DNA of 33,900 nucleotides from Actinomycetes bacterium (GCA_021801795.1 JAJYXR010000029.1:1-33900), one strand, 5' to 3'. Positions 23,377-33,104 are shown, counted from the first letter of the stretch. Program-made: numbers and translations. Notes: a model not told the origin generated them from the sequence alone.

Positions 23377-24522
23377 GTGGGAAACCTCATAGCCATAGAC
23401 ATGGATCTATCGCCAGCATTCCTCGATGCCGTCCAGAGGGTGTGGGAGCGTGGCGATGCGGTCACCCCGCTCGACAGGCGCCTGCCTGCCCCGGCAATGG
23501 CCGGGCTGCTGAGGGCACTGGGACCCGCCAGGGTCCTCGACGCCGACGGGGAGCATCCCTCTGGCGTCAGGTCCCTGCCGGTAGAGGAGGGTGACGCGCT
23601 GGTGATGGCGACGAGCGGCTCCACAGGAGCACCCAAGGGAGTGGTGCTGACCCACGAGGCTCTGCAGGCCTCCGCGGTCGCGACGTCTAGGCGGCTGGGG
23701 GTGGACCCCCACTCGGATACCTGGCTGGCCTGCCTGCCTGTAGCGCATATCGGGGGATTCTCCGTGCTGGTGAGGTCTATGGTCACCGGGACTGGCCTGG
23801 TGATGCACGAGCGCTTCGAGGCGGCTCGGGTCGAGGCCGCTGGTGCCGATGGCGCCACCCTCGTGGCGCTCGTGGGGACCGCTCTAGGACGCGTGGATGC
23901 CTCGGTGTTCCGAAAGGTGCTGCTCGGGGGCGCGGCCCCACCAGAGGAGTTGCCGGAGAACGTGGTCAGCACCTATGGGATGACCGAAACCGGGAGCGGG
24001 GTGGTCTACGACGGCCAACCCCTCGATGGAGTCGAGGTCGCCATCGGGGACGGATCGCTCGGTGCGGCCGGTGAGATACTCCTGCGCGGGCCGATGCTCA
24101 TGCGCGCGTATCGGGATGGGACAGATCCCAGGCTGGAAGGAGGCTGGTTCCCTACCGGCGACGCGGGCAGCATCGAGGGAAGTCTAGGCCGAGGTGGTCT
24201 GCTGCAGGTGAGGGGCCGCATGGCCGAGGTGATCGTGACCGGAGGGGAGAAGGTATGGCCCGGAGGCGTGGAGTCGCTGCTGGTCAGGCATCCCTCGATA
24301 GCCGAGGCAGCGGTGGCCGGCAGGGCGGACCCCGAGTGGGGCGAGCGGGTGGTCGCATTCGTGGTACCAGCCGCTGGCCACCAGCCCCCTACTCTCGATG
24401 AGGTCCGCGATCTGGTGAAGTCTGAGCTGTCACCCTGGGCTGCCCCGCGTGAGCTGGTCATCATGGAAAGCCTGCCGCGGACCGCTGGCGGGAAGCTGCT
24501 GCGAAGAGCCCTGGAAACCTGA
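23377..24522 (+). CDS. menE: o-Succinylbenzoate-CoA ligase MenE
   Basis: A 381-aa adenylate-forming enzyme that activates o-succinylbenzoate with ATP and CoA, providing the substrate of MenB. It is short for the ANL superfamily, as actinobacterial MenE proteins are. Motifs are the P-loop-like TSGSTGAPKGVV (79-90), YGMTETGSG, GWFPTGD, the hinge region VRGRMAEVIVTGGEKVWP, and the catalytic lysine in PRTAGGKLLRR (about 374). The GTG start at 23377 is preceded by TACGCT with an 8-nt gap and no Shine-Dalgarno. Convergent with the SDR gene; CGCCAC/GTGGCG at 24524-24546 could form a terminator stem. Confidence 0.92.
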   Translation: MGNLIAIDMDLSPAFLDAVQRVWERGDAVTPLDRRLPAPAMAGLLRALGPARVLDADGEHPSGVRSLPVEEGDALVMATSGSTGAPKGVVLTHEALQASAVATSRRLGVDPHSDTWLACLPVAHIGGFSVLVRSMVTGTGLVMHERFEAARVEAAGADGATLVALVGTALGRVDASVFRKVLLGGAAPPEELPENVVSTYGMTETGSGVVYDGQPLDGVEVAIGDGSLGAAGEILLRGPMLMRAYRDGTDPRLEGGWFPTGDAGSIEGSLGRGGLLQVRGRMAEVIVTGGEKVWPGGVESLLVRHPSIAEAAVAGRADPEWGERVVAFVVPAAGHQPPTLDEVRDLVKSELSPWAAPRELVIMESLPRTAGGKLLRRALET

Positions 24523-24523
24523 G

Positions 24524-24546
24524 CGCCACCGCGGGCTGCCGTGGCG
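24524..24546. terminator. Weak hairpin between menE and the SDR gene
   Basis: CGCCAC (24524-24529) pairs with GTGGCG (24541-24546) in the 44-bp gap between two convergent stops. The stem is only 6 bp and has no T-run. Confidence 0.3.
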
Positions 24547-24566
24547 AACATCCGGATGGGCCTGGT

Positions 24567-25331
24567 TCAGACGCCACCGCTCGGCATGACCATCGCGCCG
24601 CCGTCTACGACCAGGACGTGGCCGGTGATCCAGGATGCCGCGTCCGAGACGAGGAAGAGTGCCGCGCGGGCAATGTCGTCGGGCTCGCCGATCCGCCGTA
24701 GCGGAAGCCTCGACGCCACCAGCTCCCCCGCGGGCTCCCAGAGCGCTCTGGCGAAGTCGGTCTTCACCAGACCCGGGGCGAGAGCGTTCACGCGCACCAG
24801 CGGTCCTAGCTCGTAGGCCAGCTGCTTCGTGATGTGGACCACGGCAGCCTTCGTTACGTTGTACCAGCCGATGCCCGGCTCGACCGCCAGACCGCCGACC
24901 GAGGATATGTTCAGCACGGCGCCACCCGCCTGGGACATGGCGGCTCTCCAGGCGAACTGGGTCCAGGCCAGTATCGCCTGCTGGTTCACCGAGACGGTCT
25001 TCGCGACCATGCTCTGGTCGATGTCGATCATCCGGCCGAAGTGGGGGTTCGTGGCGGCATTGTTCACCAGGATGTCCAACCCACCGAAGCGCTCGACGGT
25101 CGCCGCCACGCAGGCCTCCGCTGCCAGTGGATCGCCCGCGTTCGCAGCGTGCCATGCGACAGGAGCCCCGGAGGCCGACATCTCGGCGGCCACCTTGGCC
25201 AGAGCATCGGCCTTCCTAGAGGAGATCATCACGCTGGCTCCAGCCGAGCTGAACCGCTCGGCGATCGCCCTGCCGATCCCCTTCGAGCCACCGGTTACCA
25301 GTGCCACCTTGCCATCGAGCCGAATGTCCAC
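24567..25331 (-). CDS. SDR-family NAD(P)-dependent oxidoreductase
   Basis: A 254-aa classical short-chain dehydrogenase/reductase. It has the cofactor motif TGGSKGIG (13-20), NNAA in the core, Ser of ISSVGG, and the active-site YNVTK (about 150). The end [19 protein letters not shown] is typical. An Arg in SSRK after the second strand suggests NADP(H), but this is not certain. The substrate cannot be told from sequence; FabG-like or fatty-acid-related ketoreduction is common for this subgroup. The GTG at 25331 ([15 protein letters not shown]) is preferred over the ATG at 25352 because it matches the family start and has TATAGT 6 nt upstream. Confidence 0.9.
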   Translation of the reverse strand: MDIRLDGKVALVTGGSKGIGRAIAERFSSAGASVMISSRKADALAKVAAEMSASGAPVAWHAANAGDPLAAEACVAATVERFGGLDILVNNAATNPHFGRMIDIDQSMVAKTVSVNQQAILAWTQFAWRAAMSQAGGAVLNISSVGGLAVEPGIGWYNVTKAAVVHITKQLAYELGPLVRVNALAPGLVKTDFARALWEPAGELVASRLPLRRIGEPDDIARAALFLVSDAASWITGHVLVVDGGAMVMPSGGV

Positions 25332-25337
25332 CGGCCC

Positions 25338-25343
25338 ACTATA
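25338..25343 (-). promoter_or_regulatory. Putative -10 (TATAGT) for leaderless SDR gene
   Basis: On the minus strand TATAGT, close to the bacterial consensus, is followed by 6 nt and the GTG at 25331. This is one of the best -10 matches in the window. Confidence 0.5.
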
Positions 25344-25400
25344 TGTTTGCATCGGGCAGCCCGAGAGGCTCCGGCTACACGGGAACGCCGCTGGCTGCCG

Positions 25401-25406
25401 TAGCAT
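25401..25406 (+). promoter_or_regulatory. Putative -10 (TAGCAT) for leaderless DUF255 gene
   Basis: TAGCAT ends 7 nt before the GTG at 25414, with no ribosome-binding site in between. Confidence 0.45.
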
Positions 25407-25413
25407 CTGGGGC

Positions 25414-27471
25414 GTGAACCGCCTTAGCAGGGAGGCCAGCCCCTACCTACGCCAGCACGCGCAGAACCCCGTCGACTGGTACCCCTGGGGAGACGAGGCA
25501 CTCGCTGCAGCCAGGAGCCTCGACCGGCCCATACTGCTCTCGGTGGGCTACGCGGCCTGCCACTGGTGTCACGTCATGGCACACGAGTCATTCGACGACC
25601 CCGAGGTGGCCTCCTACATGAACGAGCACTTCGTCTGCGTGAAGGTCGACCGGGAGGAACGGCCGGACATCGACTCGATTTACATGGATGTCCTCCAGGC
25701 AATGAACGGAAGCGGGGGCTGGCCGATGACCATGTTCCTCACCCCCGACGCCCGGCCATTCTTCGGGGGGACCTACTTCCCCCCGTCGGACCGTCATGGC
25801 ATGCCGAGCTTCACCCGCGTGCTCCATAGCGTCGCCGGCGCCTGGTCCACCAGGAGGAATGAGGTCTACGACCAGGCAGCGCAGCTCATCAGCATGTTGG
25901 AGACCTCCCTTGTCAGCCAGGCGGGCTCTAGCGAGCCAGTGGCGGCTCGGTGCGCGGCATCCCTGGGCCAGGCCATCGAGGAGCTGGGCCGCAGGTTCGA
26001 TCCCGCGAACGGCGGCTTCGGGTCCGCGCCGAAGTTCCCCCACCCGGCCCTGGTCGAGCTCTGCCTCGTGCACCACCGGCTGTCGGGGGAGGCCGGCTCC
26101 ATGGCGATGGCCGAGGAGACCCTCGGCGCCATGGCACGGGGCGGGATCTACGACCACCTGGGGGGCGGGTTTGCCCGCTACTCCACCGACGCCACCTGGA
26201 CGGTGCCCCATTTCGAGAAGATGCTCTACGACCAGGCCGGCCTGGCAGCCGCCTACCTCCACGCCTGGCAGGCGACCGCGAGGCGCGACTGGCTGGAGGT
26301 GGCACTAGACATAGCCAGGTACGTCCAGCGGGACCTGACGGTGGGGGGTGCTGCCATGTGCTCCTCCGAGGATGCCGACAGTGACGGTGCCGAGGGTGCC
26401 TTCTACGTCTGGGAGCGCTCGGAGGTCGTCTCGCTGCTCGGTGCCGATCTGGCCGCGCGGGTGGCTGCCTACTACCAGCTGGACGGCGCGCCGCAGTTCG
26501 ATGGCCGCTACGTACTGCGCCGCCCCCCGGGGGCTTCTCTGGAGCGACCCCGGGAGATAGACGAGGCCCGGCGTGTCCTGCTCGCGGCCCGCTCGAAGAG
26601 GACCCGACCCTCCCGGGACGAGAAGGTGATAACCGAGTGGAATGCCATGTGGTGTCGCACCCTGGCCGAGATCGCATCTGCCACGGCCGACGCCTCGACC
26701 CTGGAGTCAGCCACGGCCCTCGGGGATTTCCTCCTTGCGAACCTGCGGCGTCCCGACGGCCGCTGGCTCAGGTCCTGGTACGAAGGATCTGCCCGGCACC
26801 TCGCCTACGCCACGGACTACGCCTGGCTGGCGGCTGCATTCTCAGCTCTCGCCGAGGCCACCGGCGAGAGGAGATGGGTGGACGAGGCCATCCAGGTCGC
26901 CTCCGGGCTCGTCGAGCTGTTCGTGTCGCCCACCGGCAGGGAGGTCTTCCTCACCGGGTCCGACGCGGAGGCACTGGTGGTGAGGCCTTCTGATCTGACG
27001 GACGGCTCCACCCCGTCCGCGAACGCCACAGCAGTCGCCGCGCTGGCACGCGTCGCCTCGCTGAGCGGTGACCAGTCGTTCTCCGACGCTGCGCTCGAGC
27101 TGGTGGAGGGGGCATCGGCAGCTCTATCGGCGAACCCCCTAGCCGTCGCGGGCACCCTGATCGGAGGGCTTTACGCCACGGCGCCCATGGAGGTGGGCCT
27201 GAGCGGCGCACGGCCGGACATGCTGGCGGTCGTCCGGACCCGTTACGAGCCCTTCGCCACCCTCCTGTCAGGAGGGCTCCGCAGACCCGACTCGGTCGGG
27301 AACCAGAGCGAAGGACTCGCATACGTCTGCAGGGGTCACACCTGTGGGCTTCCCGCCTCCACACCCGCGGAGCTGGCCGAACGCCTCGATGCCGAAGCCG
27401 CCGCCGACAGGGATGCCTACGCGCGCCTTGCCGAGGCTGATCCCGTGGCCAGCTCAGGGATCGCGCCGTGA
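25414..27471 (+). CDS. DUF255 thioredoxin-domain protein (YyaL/SPATA20-like)
   Basis: A 685-aa protein. The N-terminal ~170 residues are a DUF255 thioredoxin-like domain starting [24 protein letters not shown], with the active-site-like CHWCHVM (C49, C52), [12 protein letters not shown], and [24 protein letters not shown]. The rest resembles an (alpha/alpha)6 barrel as in N-acylglucosamine epimerases and glycosyl hydrolases, with [32 protein letters not shown] and [14 protein letters not shown]. Length and order match the YyaL family, whose reaction is not established. The GTG at 25414 is preferred: the open frame extends upstream but only antisense to the SDR gene. The stop overlaps the next gene (GTGA). 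Confidence 0.92.
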   Translation: MNRLSREASPYLRQHAQNPVDWYPWGDEALAAARSLDRPILLSVGYAACHWCHVMAHESFDDPEVASYMNEHFVCVKVDREERPDIDSIYMDVLQAMNGSGGWPMTMFLTPDARPFFGGTYFPPSDRHGMPSFTRVLHSVAGAWSTRRNEVYDQAAQLISMLETSLVSQAGSSEPVAARCAASLGQAIEELGRRFDPANGGFGSAPKFPHPALVELCLVHHRLSGEAGSMAMAEETLGAMARGGIYDHLGGGFARYSTDATWTVPHFEKMLYDQAGLAAAYLHAWQATARRDWLEVALDIARYVQRDLTVGGAAMCSSEDADSDGAEGAFYVWERSEVVSLLGADLAARVAAYYQLDGAPQFDGRYVLRRPPGASLERPREIDEARRVLLAARSKRTRPSRDEKVITEWNAMWCRTLAEIASATADASTLESATALGDFLLANLRRPDGRWLRSWYEGSARHLAYATDYAWLAAAFSALAEATGERRWVDEAIQVASGLVELFVSPTGREVFLTGSDAEALVVRPSDLTDGSTPSANATAVAALARVASLSGDQSFSDAALELVEGASAALSANPLAVAGTLIGGLYATAPMEVGLSGARPDMLAVVRTRYEPFATLLSGGLRRPDSVGNQSEGLAYVCRGHTCGLPASTPAELAERLDAEAAADRDAYARLAEADPVASSGIAP

Positions 27472-28298
27472 GGTCGCCCAGATCCTCTACCGGCCGGCTT
27501 CCGAGGATCCACGGCAAGCCACCCAGGGGGACATCTCGCTACCTCGTCCTGGCTGCCGGGGAAGACGACCTGTCCTGCGTGGACCTCTCCACCGGAGCCC
27601 TGGTCCGGCTGCGGCACCGGCAGGCGGCACTGCGCGCCTCTAGCGCGGCCACCGCGGGGGGAAGCACGGACCGGCTCTCTGGCCTGGGGGGCGAGCACGC
27701 CGGGAGCCCGCTCGACTCTCCAGGCAGTGACGGGTATGGCGACGAAGTCGGGGGCCTTCACGAAGATCCAGGAAGCCATCTGGTTCGCCCGGTCGAGCCG
27801 CTCTGCGTGGTCGAGGCCCGCCTCTGCGACGACCCAGAACAGGACGACCTCGCCCAGCCGGAGGCATTCAGCATCGACGCCCCGCCGAGGACGGTCGGCC
27901 GGATGGGGCGGCGGCGGACCCGGCAGATACTGCACCGGGTGGCCGCGCCACGCACGTCACACCTGCTCGGCTTCCCCGGTGTCTCTGCTCCGTACTGGGA
28001 GTTCCGCGGTATGCATCCCTCGGTGGCCGTGGTGTCGCCGCCACTTGGACCGATGCTCTTCAGACGCCCCGGCGACGGTGCCGTCTGGGCCCGCTTCGGC
28101 TGGCCCCGCAGCGACAACTGGCTGCCCGTAGAGGACCAGCGCGCCATCGCCGTCTTCAGCGGCCCGCGCACCAGGATGTCAGCCAAGGAGCTCTCGGAGG
28201 CTCTCGGGTTCCGACCTCACTACCTGGTCATCACCCTGAGCTCCCCCAGGGACGGCTACTGCTACAAGACGCTGGCCGCCATACTCGGCCGACCCTGA
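27468..28298 (+). CDS. Conserved hypothetical protein coupled to the DUF255 gene
   Basis: I do not recognise this 276-aa protein. It starts at a GTG overlapping the upstream stop. The N-terminal part ([27 protein letters not shown]) looks like beta strands. A polar, low-complexity middle (about residues 55-105) is likely disordered, and the C-terminal ~130 residues look folded ([76 protein letters not shown]). No signal peptide or membrane helix is visible. Coupling suggests a job linked to the DUF255 protein. Confidence 0.72.
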   Translation: MRSPRSSTGRLPRIHGKPPRGTSRYLVLAAGEDDLSCVDLSTGALVRLRHRQAALRASSAATAGGSTDRLSGLGGEHAGSPLDSPGSDGYGDEVGGLHEDPGSHLVRPVEPLCVVEARLCDDPEQDDLAQPEAFSIDAPPRTVGRMGRRRTRQILHRVAAPRTSHLLGFPGVSAPYWEFRGMHPSVAVVSPPLGPMLFRRPGDGAVWARFGWPRSDNWLPVEDQRAIAVFSGPRTRMSAKELSEALGFRPHYLVITLSSPRDGYCYKTLAAILGRP

Positions 28299-28302
28299 GG
28301 CC

Positions 28303-28341
28303 AGCAGCCTGGACCTAGCAGCCTGGACCTAGCAGCCTGGA
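28303..28341. repeat. 14-bp tandem repeat, about 2.8 copies
   Basis: AGCAGCCTGGACCT occurs twice and is followed by AGCAGCCTGGA. It lies in the 103-bp gap between two convergent genes and is non-coding. Confidence 0.9.
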
Positions 28342-28401
28342 ACAGTGACCTGCATCAGCAGGCGCTGGATGACTGCGACGGATGGCTGACCGCGTGCCTG
28401 C

Positions 28402-29091
28402 TCAGCGCTTGGCGCGACCGGCTGCCAGCGCTCCGGAGGCCAGGTCCTCGGCCATCGCCCACCCGAATACCACCAGCCGATCGCCCTTGGAGAGGTTCAC
28501 GCCCTCGAAGAGCCCGACTAGGGACTGGTCCGGTACGGTGACCTTGGGCCCATCCAGGTCGACGGCCCCAGCGGGACCTTCGTCGCCGGCGAGGACGAAG
28601 GTCCTGTCGTCTATGCGCCCCTCGGCTCCGAAGCGCTTGGCCAGTCGCCTGCCCCAGGCACGCTCCTCCCCCGTGGCCTTATGGCCGGGACGGGGCACCA
28701 CGTCAGCCAGACCACCCAGGGCCCTGAAGCCCTGGGGTGCCATCAGGCGGGTGCCGACCAGCACGTCCTCGTCCGGGAAGGCCAGAAGCGCCCTGCGGTA
28801 CTGGTCGCCCATCATCGCACGCATGGCCTGCTCGGCTTTCACTGTCCTGTCCACCGAGGCGACGCCTATAAGCAGAGAGGGTGTGCCCCCGATGCGCTCG
28901 AGGGTGCCGAAGAGGTAGCCACGCAGCTTCGCCCCTTCCCGCACCTCGGTCACGAGCACCCACTCCTCGCGCTGCTTGGAGAGGAACCCGATGTCGAAGC
29001 CGGGCTCCCTCTCCGCGCACAGGTCCGCGAGCTCGGAGAGCTCACCGTCGCTCAGCCCTGTGCAGTCCTTAGTGTCGACCTCAAACGGCAT
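28402..29091 (-). CDS. Conserved hypothetical protein, possibly GNAT-like fold
   Basis: A 229-aa protein starting MPFEVDTKDCTGLSDGELSELADLCAEREPGFDIGFLSKQ. The layout of strands and helices (EEWVLVTEVREGAKLRGYLFGTLERIGGTPSLLIGVASVDR, then YRRALLAFPDEDVLVGTRLMAPQGFRAL) resembles an acetyltransferase fold, but the acyl-CoA-binding motif is not clear, so the fold is a guess. The ATG at 29091 has GGAG 6 nt upstream and is preferred over the longer in-frame start at 29187, whose first 32 residues are low-complexity. It follows dnaE on the same strand (149-bp gap). Confidence 0.75.
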   Translation of the reverse strand: MPFEVDTKDCTGLSDGELSELADLCAEREPGFDIGFLSKQREEWVLVTEVREGAKLRGYLFGTLERIGGTPSLLIGVASVDRTVKAEQAMRAMMGDQYRRALLAFPDEDVLVGTRLMAPQGFRALGGLADVVPRPGHKATGEERAWGRRLAKRFGAEGRIDDRTFVLAGDEGPAGAVDLDGPKVTVPDQSLVGLFEGVNLSKGDRLVVFGWAMAEDLASGALAAGRAKR

Positions 29092-29240
29092 GGCCTGCTC
29101 CGTAGTCGTGGTGATCAGTATCGTCGCCCCCTCTGCCCCCGCTCGCCCTGCCGGCATCCCGGCAGGTACGGTTGCGAGGGCAGCCACGGGCTAACTACCA
29201 GGATACGGGATTTCGGAGAGAAAAGCCTATTCGGCTGGCA

Positions 29241-32200
29241 TCAGGCACTGATCGCGTTCGGGCCGAGAAGGACCTTCAGCTCCCCCACGAGGCCGCGACG
29301 GCTGTCCACGTTGAACCGGTCCGGCAGCCGGAGGGTCTTATCGCCTATGTGAATCAGCACCTGCTCTTCTCCGGGGTGCTCCTCGAAGAGCTCCTTCAGG
29401 CGTTCGAGAACCGAGTCCGTGAGGCGCCCTGGCTGGAGCCTGACGCGCAGCTCGGAGGAACCCGACTGGGCCAGCTCTGGGCGCTTCAGCTCCATGCAGA
29501 CGAGCTTCACCTGCTCGTCGCGTGTGTCGATACGGGCCCGGAGCACCACCACTGCGTCCTCCTCCAGCAGAGCTCCAACCTCCTGCATCACCTTCGGGAA
29601 GGCGAAGACCTCGACTGAGGACTCGAGGTCTTCGAGCACGAAGGTAGCCATCAGCTCACCGCGCTTGGTGTAGCGGCGATTCAGGCTGGTGACCACCCCC
29701 CCCACCGTGACCACCTGCGCGTCGCGCAGCCCAGCGGGTCCCGCTTCGTCGCCGGCTGCCACGTCCTTCACGTCGGCTATCCGGGTCTCCACCAGGCGGC
29801 TGAGGGCTGACTCCACACCTCTTAGGGGATGGTCGCTCACGTAGAGGCCGAGCATCTCCTTCTCGAACGCGAGCTTCTGGTCCTTCGTGAACTCGGTGTC
29901 GGGAATCGGCACCCGCGATGAATCGAAGCCCCCGCCGGGGGACTCCGGCTCGTCCATGAGCGAGAAGAGGCTGACTATCCCTGCCGCCTCTTCGCGACGG
30001 CGCTCCAGGGTTCGATCCACGATGTCCTCGTAGACCATGCAGAGCCCCTTGCGGGTGTGGCCCATCGAATCGAAGGCACCTGCCTTCACGAGCGACTCGA
30101 CGGTCCGCTTGTTCAGGACCACCGGGTCCACCCGGTTACAGAAGTCGTAGAAGTCCGCGAAGGGACCGTTCGCGCTGCGTTCGGTGACGATACGCTCCAC
30201 CAGCCCCTCTCCTACGTTCCTCACGGCAGCGAGCCCGAAGATGATGCCACGCGTCGCCTCGGAGCCAGGGGCACTCTCGTCTACCAGGGGGGTGAACTCC
30301 CCGAAGGAGCGGTTGATGTCTGGAACCAGGACGTCGATGTGCATGCTCCGGCACTCCGCGAGGTATACCGCGGTCTTGTCCTTGTCGTCCTTTACCGAGG
30401 TGAGCAGCGCTGAGAGGTACTCGACGGGGTAGTGGGCCTTCAGCCACGCGGTCTGGTAGGCGACGAGGCCGTAACCGTAGGAGTGGGACTTGTTGAAGGC
30501 ATAGTCCGCGAAAGGCTCGATGATGTCGAAGAGCTTGGTGCCCAGGATCTCGCCGTAGCCCTGGCTCACGCAACCGCGGACGAACTTGTCGCGCTCGGCA
30601 GCCAGCAGCTCGCGTATCTTCTTTCCGCAGGCCTTCCGGAGGTTGTCGGCCTCCTCCAGGCTGTAGCCCGCGAACTTCTGGGCAACCCGCATCACGGATT
30701 CCTGGTAGATCATGAGGCCGTAGGTGTCGGCCAGGATCGGCTCCAGGTCGGGGTGCAGGTAGCTGACAGGCTGGCGACCGTTCTTCCGGTCCGCGTAGTC
30801 CCGGTGCATGTTCGCGGCCATGGGGCCGGGCCTGTAGAGGGCAACGAGCGCGGCCACGTCGTCGAAGCTGGTGGGCGCCAGGGAGCGCATTAGCGAGCGC
30901 ATGGGCCCACCTTCCAGCTGGAAGACCCCCACCGAGTCCCCCCGGCGCAGCATCTCGAAGGTGGCTGCGTCGTCGAGCGGTATCGAGTCGATGTCCTCCC
31001 TGGTGCCTGTGGCAGCCTCGATCAGGTCGAGGGCCCTCTCGATAACGGACAGGTTCCTGAGACCGAGGAAGTCCATCTTCAGCAGACCGAGTGCCTCCAC
31101 ACCGTGCATCTCGTACTGGGTGACCAGGGGTGCCTCGGAGGGATCCTGCCCGGCCTCGGGCTTCCTCTGGACCGGCAGGTACTCGGTGAGCGGATCCTTG
31201 GTTATCACCACTGCAGCAGCATGGATGCCGTCCTGGCGGCGAAGCCCCTCCAGGCCCTTCGCGACGTCTATGGCCTTACGGCAGTCGGGGTCAGTCTCGT
31301 ACATCTCCCGCAGTGACTGCGCTGCCTTATAGCCGTCCTCGAAGCCCGGGGTGAGCTCCAGGCAGGCACGCAGGGGCGTGTCGCGACCCATCACCAGGGG
31401 GGGCATTGCCTTGGCCACCCGGTCGCCGAGCGCGTACGGCATCCCGAGCACCCTGGCCGCGTCGCGCACTGCAGCTCGTGCCTTTATCGTCGAGAAGGTC
31501 ACGATCTGGGCCACCCGATCCGATCCGTAGCGCCTGGAGGCATAAGAGATCATCTCCGAGCGGTAACGCTCGTCGAAGTCCATGTCGATGTCGGGCATCT
31601 GCTTGCGACCAGGGTTCAGGAACCGCTCGAAGAGCAGGTCGTAGCGAATCGGATCGAGGTCGACGATCCCCAGGCAGTAAGCCACGCAGCAGCCTGCTGC
31701 ACTGCCGCGCCCAGGGCCGACCCTGATGCGAGACTCGCGGGCGTGGCGTATCAGGTCCCAGACCACCAGGAAGTAGGAGGCGAACCCCATCTCGAAGATG
31801 ACCTTCAGCTCGTAGTCGATCCTGCTCGACACCTCCTCGCGAAGCTCTGAGCCGTACCGTCTCTGCGCTCCCTGGTAGGTGAGGATCCTCAGGTACTCCC
31901 TCGCCCTCTCGTCGTAGGGACGAGAGGGGAGGATCTCCTCTGGGATCGGGAACTCCGGGAGCGCGTCGAGGCCGAAGTCGATCGTCACATTCGCACGCTG
32001 CGCGATCGCCAGCGTGTTGTCACAAGCCTCCGGATACTCCGAGAAGAGCTGCCTCATCTCCTCGGCGCCCTTCAGGTAGTGCTCGTCGGAATCGAACTTG
32101 AAGCGCTTCGGGTCGTCGATGGTGGCCCCGGTCTGAACGCAGAGCAGGGCATCGTGGGCGATCGAGTCCGACCGGTGGGTGTAGTGCGAGTCGTTCGTAG

Positions 32201-32852
32201 CCAGCAGCGGTGCTCCGAGACGGTGGGCTATCCGGACCAGTGCAGGGTTAGTGCGGGCCTGGGCAGCCAGTCCATGGTCCTGTATCTCCACGAATAGGTT
32301 CCCTGCCCCGAAGATCTCCTGGAGACGTCCTGCCAGCGAGCAGGCCCGTTCCTCGTCTCCAGCGAGCAACGCCTGGAGCACCACCCCGCCCAGGCAGCCC
32401 GTCGTGGCGATGATGCCCTCGTGGTGGCGGTCGAGCATCTCCCAGTCGATGCGGGGCTTGTAGTAGTAGCCCTCCTCGTAGGCCTTCGAGGACAGCTTTA
32501 TGAGGTTCTTATACCCCTCCGTGGTCTCCGCCAGCAGGGTGAGGTGGTAGTAGAGCTTCTCCCCTGCTCCGGTGTCGCCGCCCGTGTCGTCCACGCGTCC
32601 GCGCCTGATCGGGCGCTCGGCTACCGAGTCGCCGGCCATGTAGGCCTCGGTACCGATGACCGGGTTCAGACCTGCCTCGGTACAGGCCTCGTAGAAGTCG
32701 AGGACCCCGTACATGTTCCCGTGGTCGGTGATCCCCAGTGCTGGCTGGCCATCCGCGACGGCAGCGTCGACCAGATCTCTGATCCTGGCAGCCCCGTCGA
32801 GCATTGAGTACTCGGTGTGGGTGTGCAGGTGGGCGAAGCTTCTCTTTGGCAC
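29241..32852 (-). CDS. dnaE: DNA polymerase III alpha subunit DnaE
   Basis: The 1203-aa replicative polymerase catalytic subunit. An N-terminal PHP domain begins FAHLHTHTEYSMLDGAARI with metal-binding His intact, so proofreading activity as in actinobacterial DnaE1 is plausible. The palm has GPGRGSAAG (379-387) and the catalytic PDIDMDFDERYR (420-431; Asp of DMD). Later come the fingers, the tandem HhH region and an OB fold (VVTVGGVVTSLNRRYTKRGELMATFVLEDL). Size and domain order fit DnaE1 rather than the shorter mutasome DnaE2. The GTG start at 32852 gives the expected PKRSFAHLHTHTEYS; a GAGGAG lies 12 nt upstream, which is far. Confidence 0.96.
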   Translation of the reverse strand: MPKRSFAHLHTHTEYSMLDGAARIRDLVDAAVADGQPALGITDHGNMYGVLDFYEACTEAGLNPVIGTEAYMAGDSVAERPIRRGRVDDTGGDTGAGEKLYYHLTLLAETTEGYKNLIKLSSKAYEEGYYYKPRIDWEMLDRHHEGIIATTGCLGGVVLQALLAGDEERACSLAGRLQEIFGAGNLFVEIQDHGLAAQARTNPALVRIAHRLGAPLLATNDSHYTHRSDSIAHDALLCVQTGATIDDPKRFKFDSDEHYLKGAEEMRQLFSEYPEACDNTLAIAQRANVTIDFGLDALPEFPIPEEILPSRPYDERAREYLRILTYQGAQRRYGSELREEVSSRIDYELKVIFEMGFASYFLVVWDLIRHARESRIRVGPGRGSAAGCCVAYCLGIVDLDPIRYDLLFERFLNPGRKQMPDIDMDFDERYRSEMISYASRRYGSDRVAQIVTFSTIKARAAVRDAARVLGMPYALGDRVAKAMPPLVMGRDTPLRACLELTPGFEDGYKAAQSLREMYETDPDCRKAIDVAKGLEGLRRQDGIHAAAVVITKDPLTEYLPVQRKPEAGQDPSEAPLVTQYEMHGVEALGLLKMDFLGLRNLSVIERALDLIEAATGTREDIDSIPLDDAATFEMLRRGDSVGVFQLEGGPMRSLMRSLAPTSFDDVAALVALYRPGPMAANMHRDYADRKNGRQPVSYLHPDLEPILADTYGLMIYQESVMRVAQKFAGYSLEEADNLRKACGKKIRELLAAERDKFVRGCVSQGYGEILGTKLFDIIEPFADYAFNKSHSYGYGLVAYQTAWLKAHYPVEYLSALLTSVKDDKDKTAVYLAECRSMHIDVLVPDINRSFGEFTPLVDESAPGSEATRGIIFGLAAVRNVGEGLVERIVTERSANGPFADFYDFCNRVDPVVLNKRTVESLVKAGAFDSMGHTRKGLCMVYEDIVDRTLERRREEAAGIVSLFSLMDEPESPGGGFDSSRVPIPDTEFTKDQKLAFEKEMLGLYVSDHPLRGVESALSRLVETRIADVKDVAAGDEAGPAGLRDAQVVTVGGVVTSLNRRYTKRGELMATFVLEDLESSVEVFAFPKVMQEVGALLEEDAVVVLRARIDTRDEQVKLVCMELKRPELAQSGSSELRVRLQPGRLTDSVLERLKELFEEHPGEEQVLIHIGDKTLRLPDRFNVDSRRGLVGELKVLLGPNAISA

Positions 32853-33059
32853 TCCCCTGATTCGCTCCTCGAGAGACTTACAACGGTGTGTTTCGACACT
32901 AGCGCGCTCGCGCTCCCGGCGGGATGTTCCACGTAATGCCTGCTCAGAGCAGTGTTGGGCGCCAGCTCATCCGAGGAATCTGCTCGATCAGCCTCCGGGA
33001 CCGACGGGTGGTGCCGACCAAGACGCGCCCTTGGTGTCGAAGCCATCGCGATGGAGAAG

Positions 33060-33081
33060 GTCGCTCCCCACCTGGAGCGAC
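33060..33081. repeat. Perfect inverted repeat GTCGCTCC / GGAGCGAC
   Basis: Two 8-bp arms are separated by 6 nt, about 130 bp before the lipoprotein ATG. It could be an operator or an RNA hairpin. No T-run follows. Confidence 0.45.
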
Positions 33082-33104
33082 AGGCTTGTCATCCGAGGTC
33101 CGCG

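Noticed and set aside
24829..25413. Upstream in-frame extension of the DUF255 gene
   Set aside because: It is antisense to the SDR gene. The DUF255 family starts at [15 protein letters not shown], matching the GTG at 25414.
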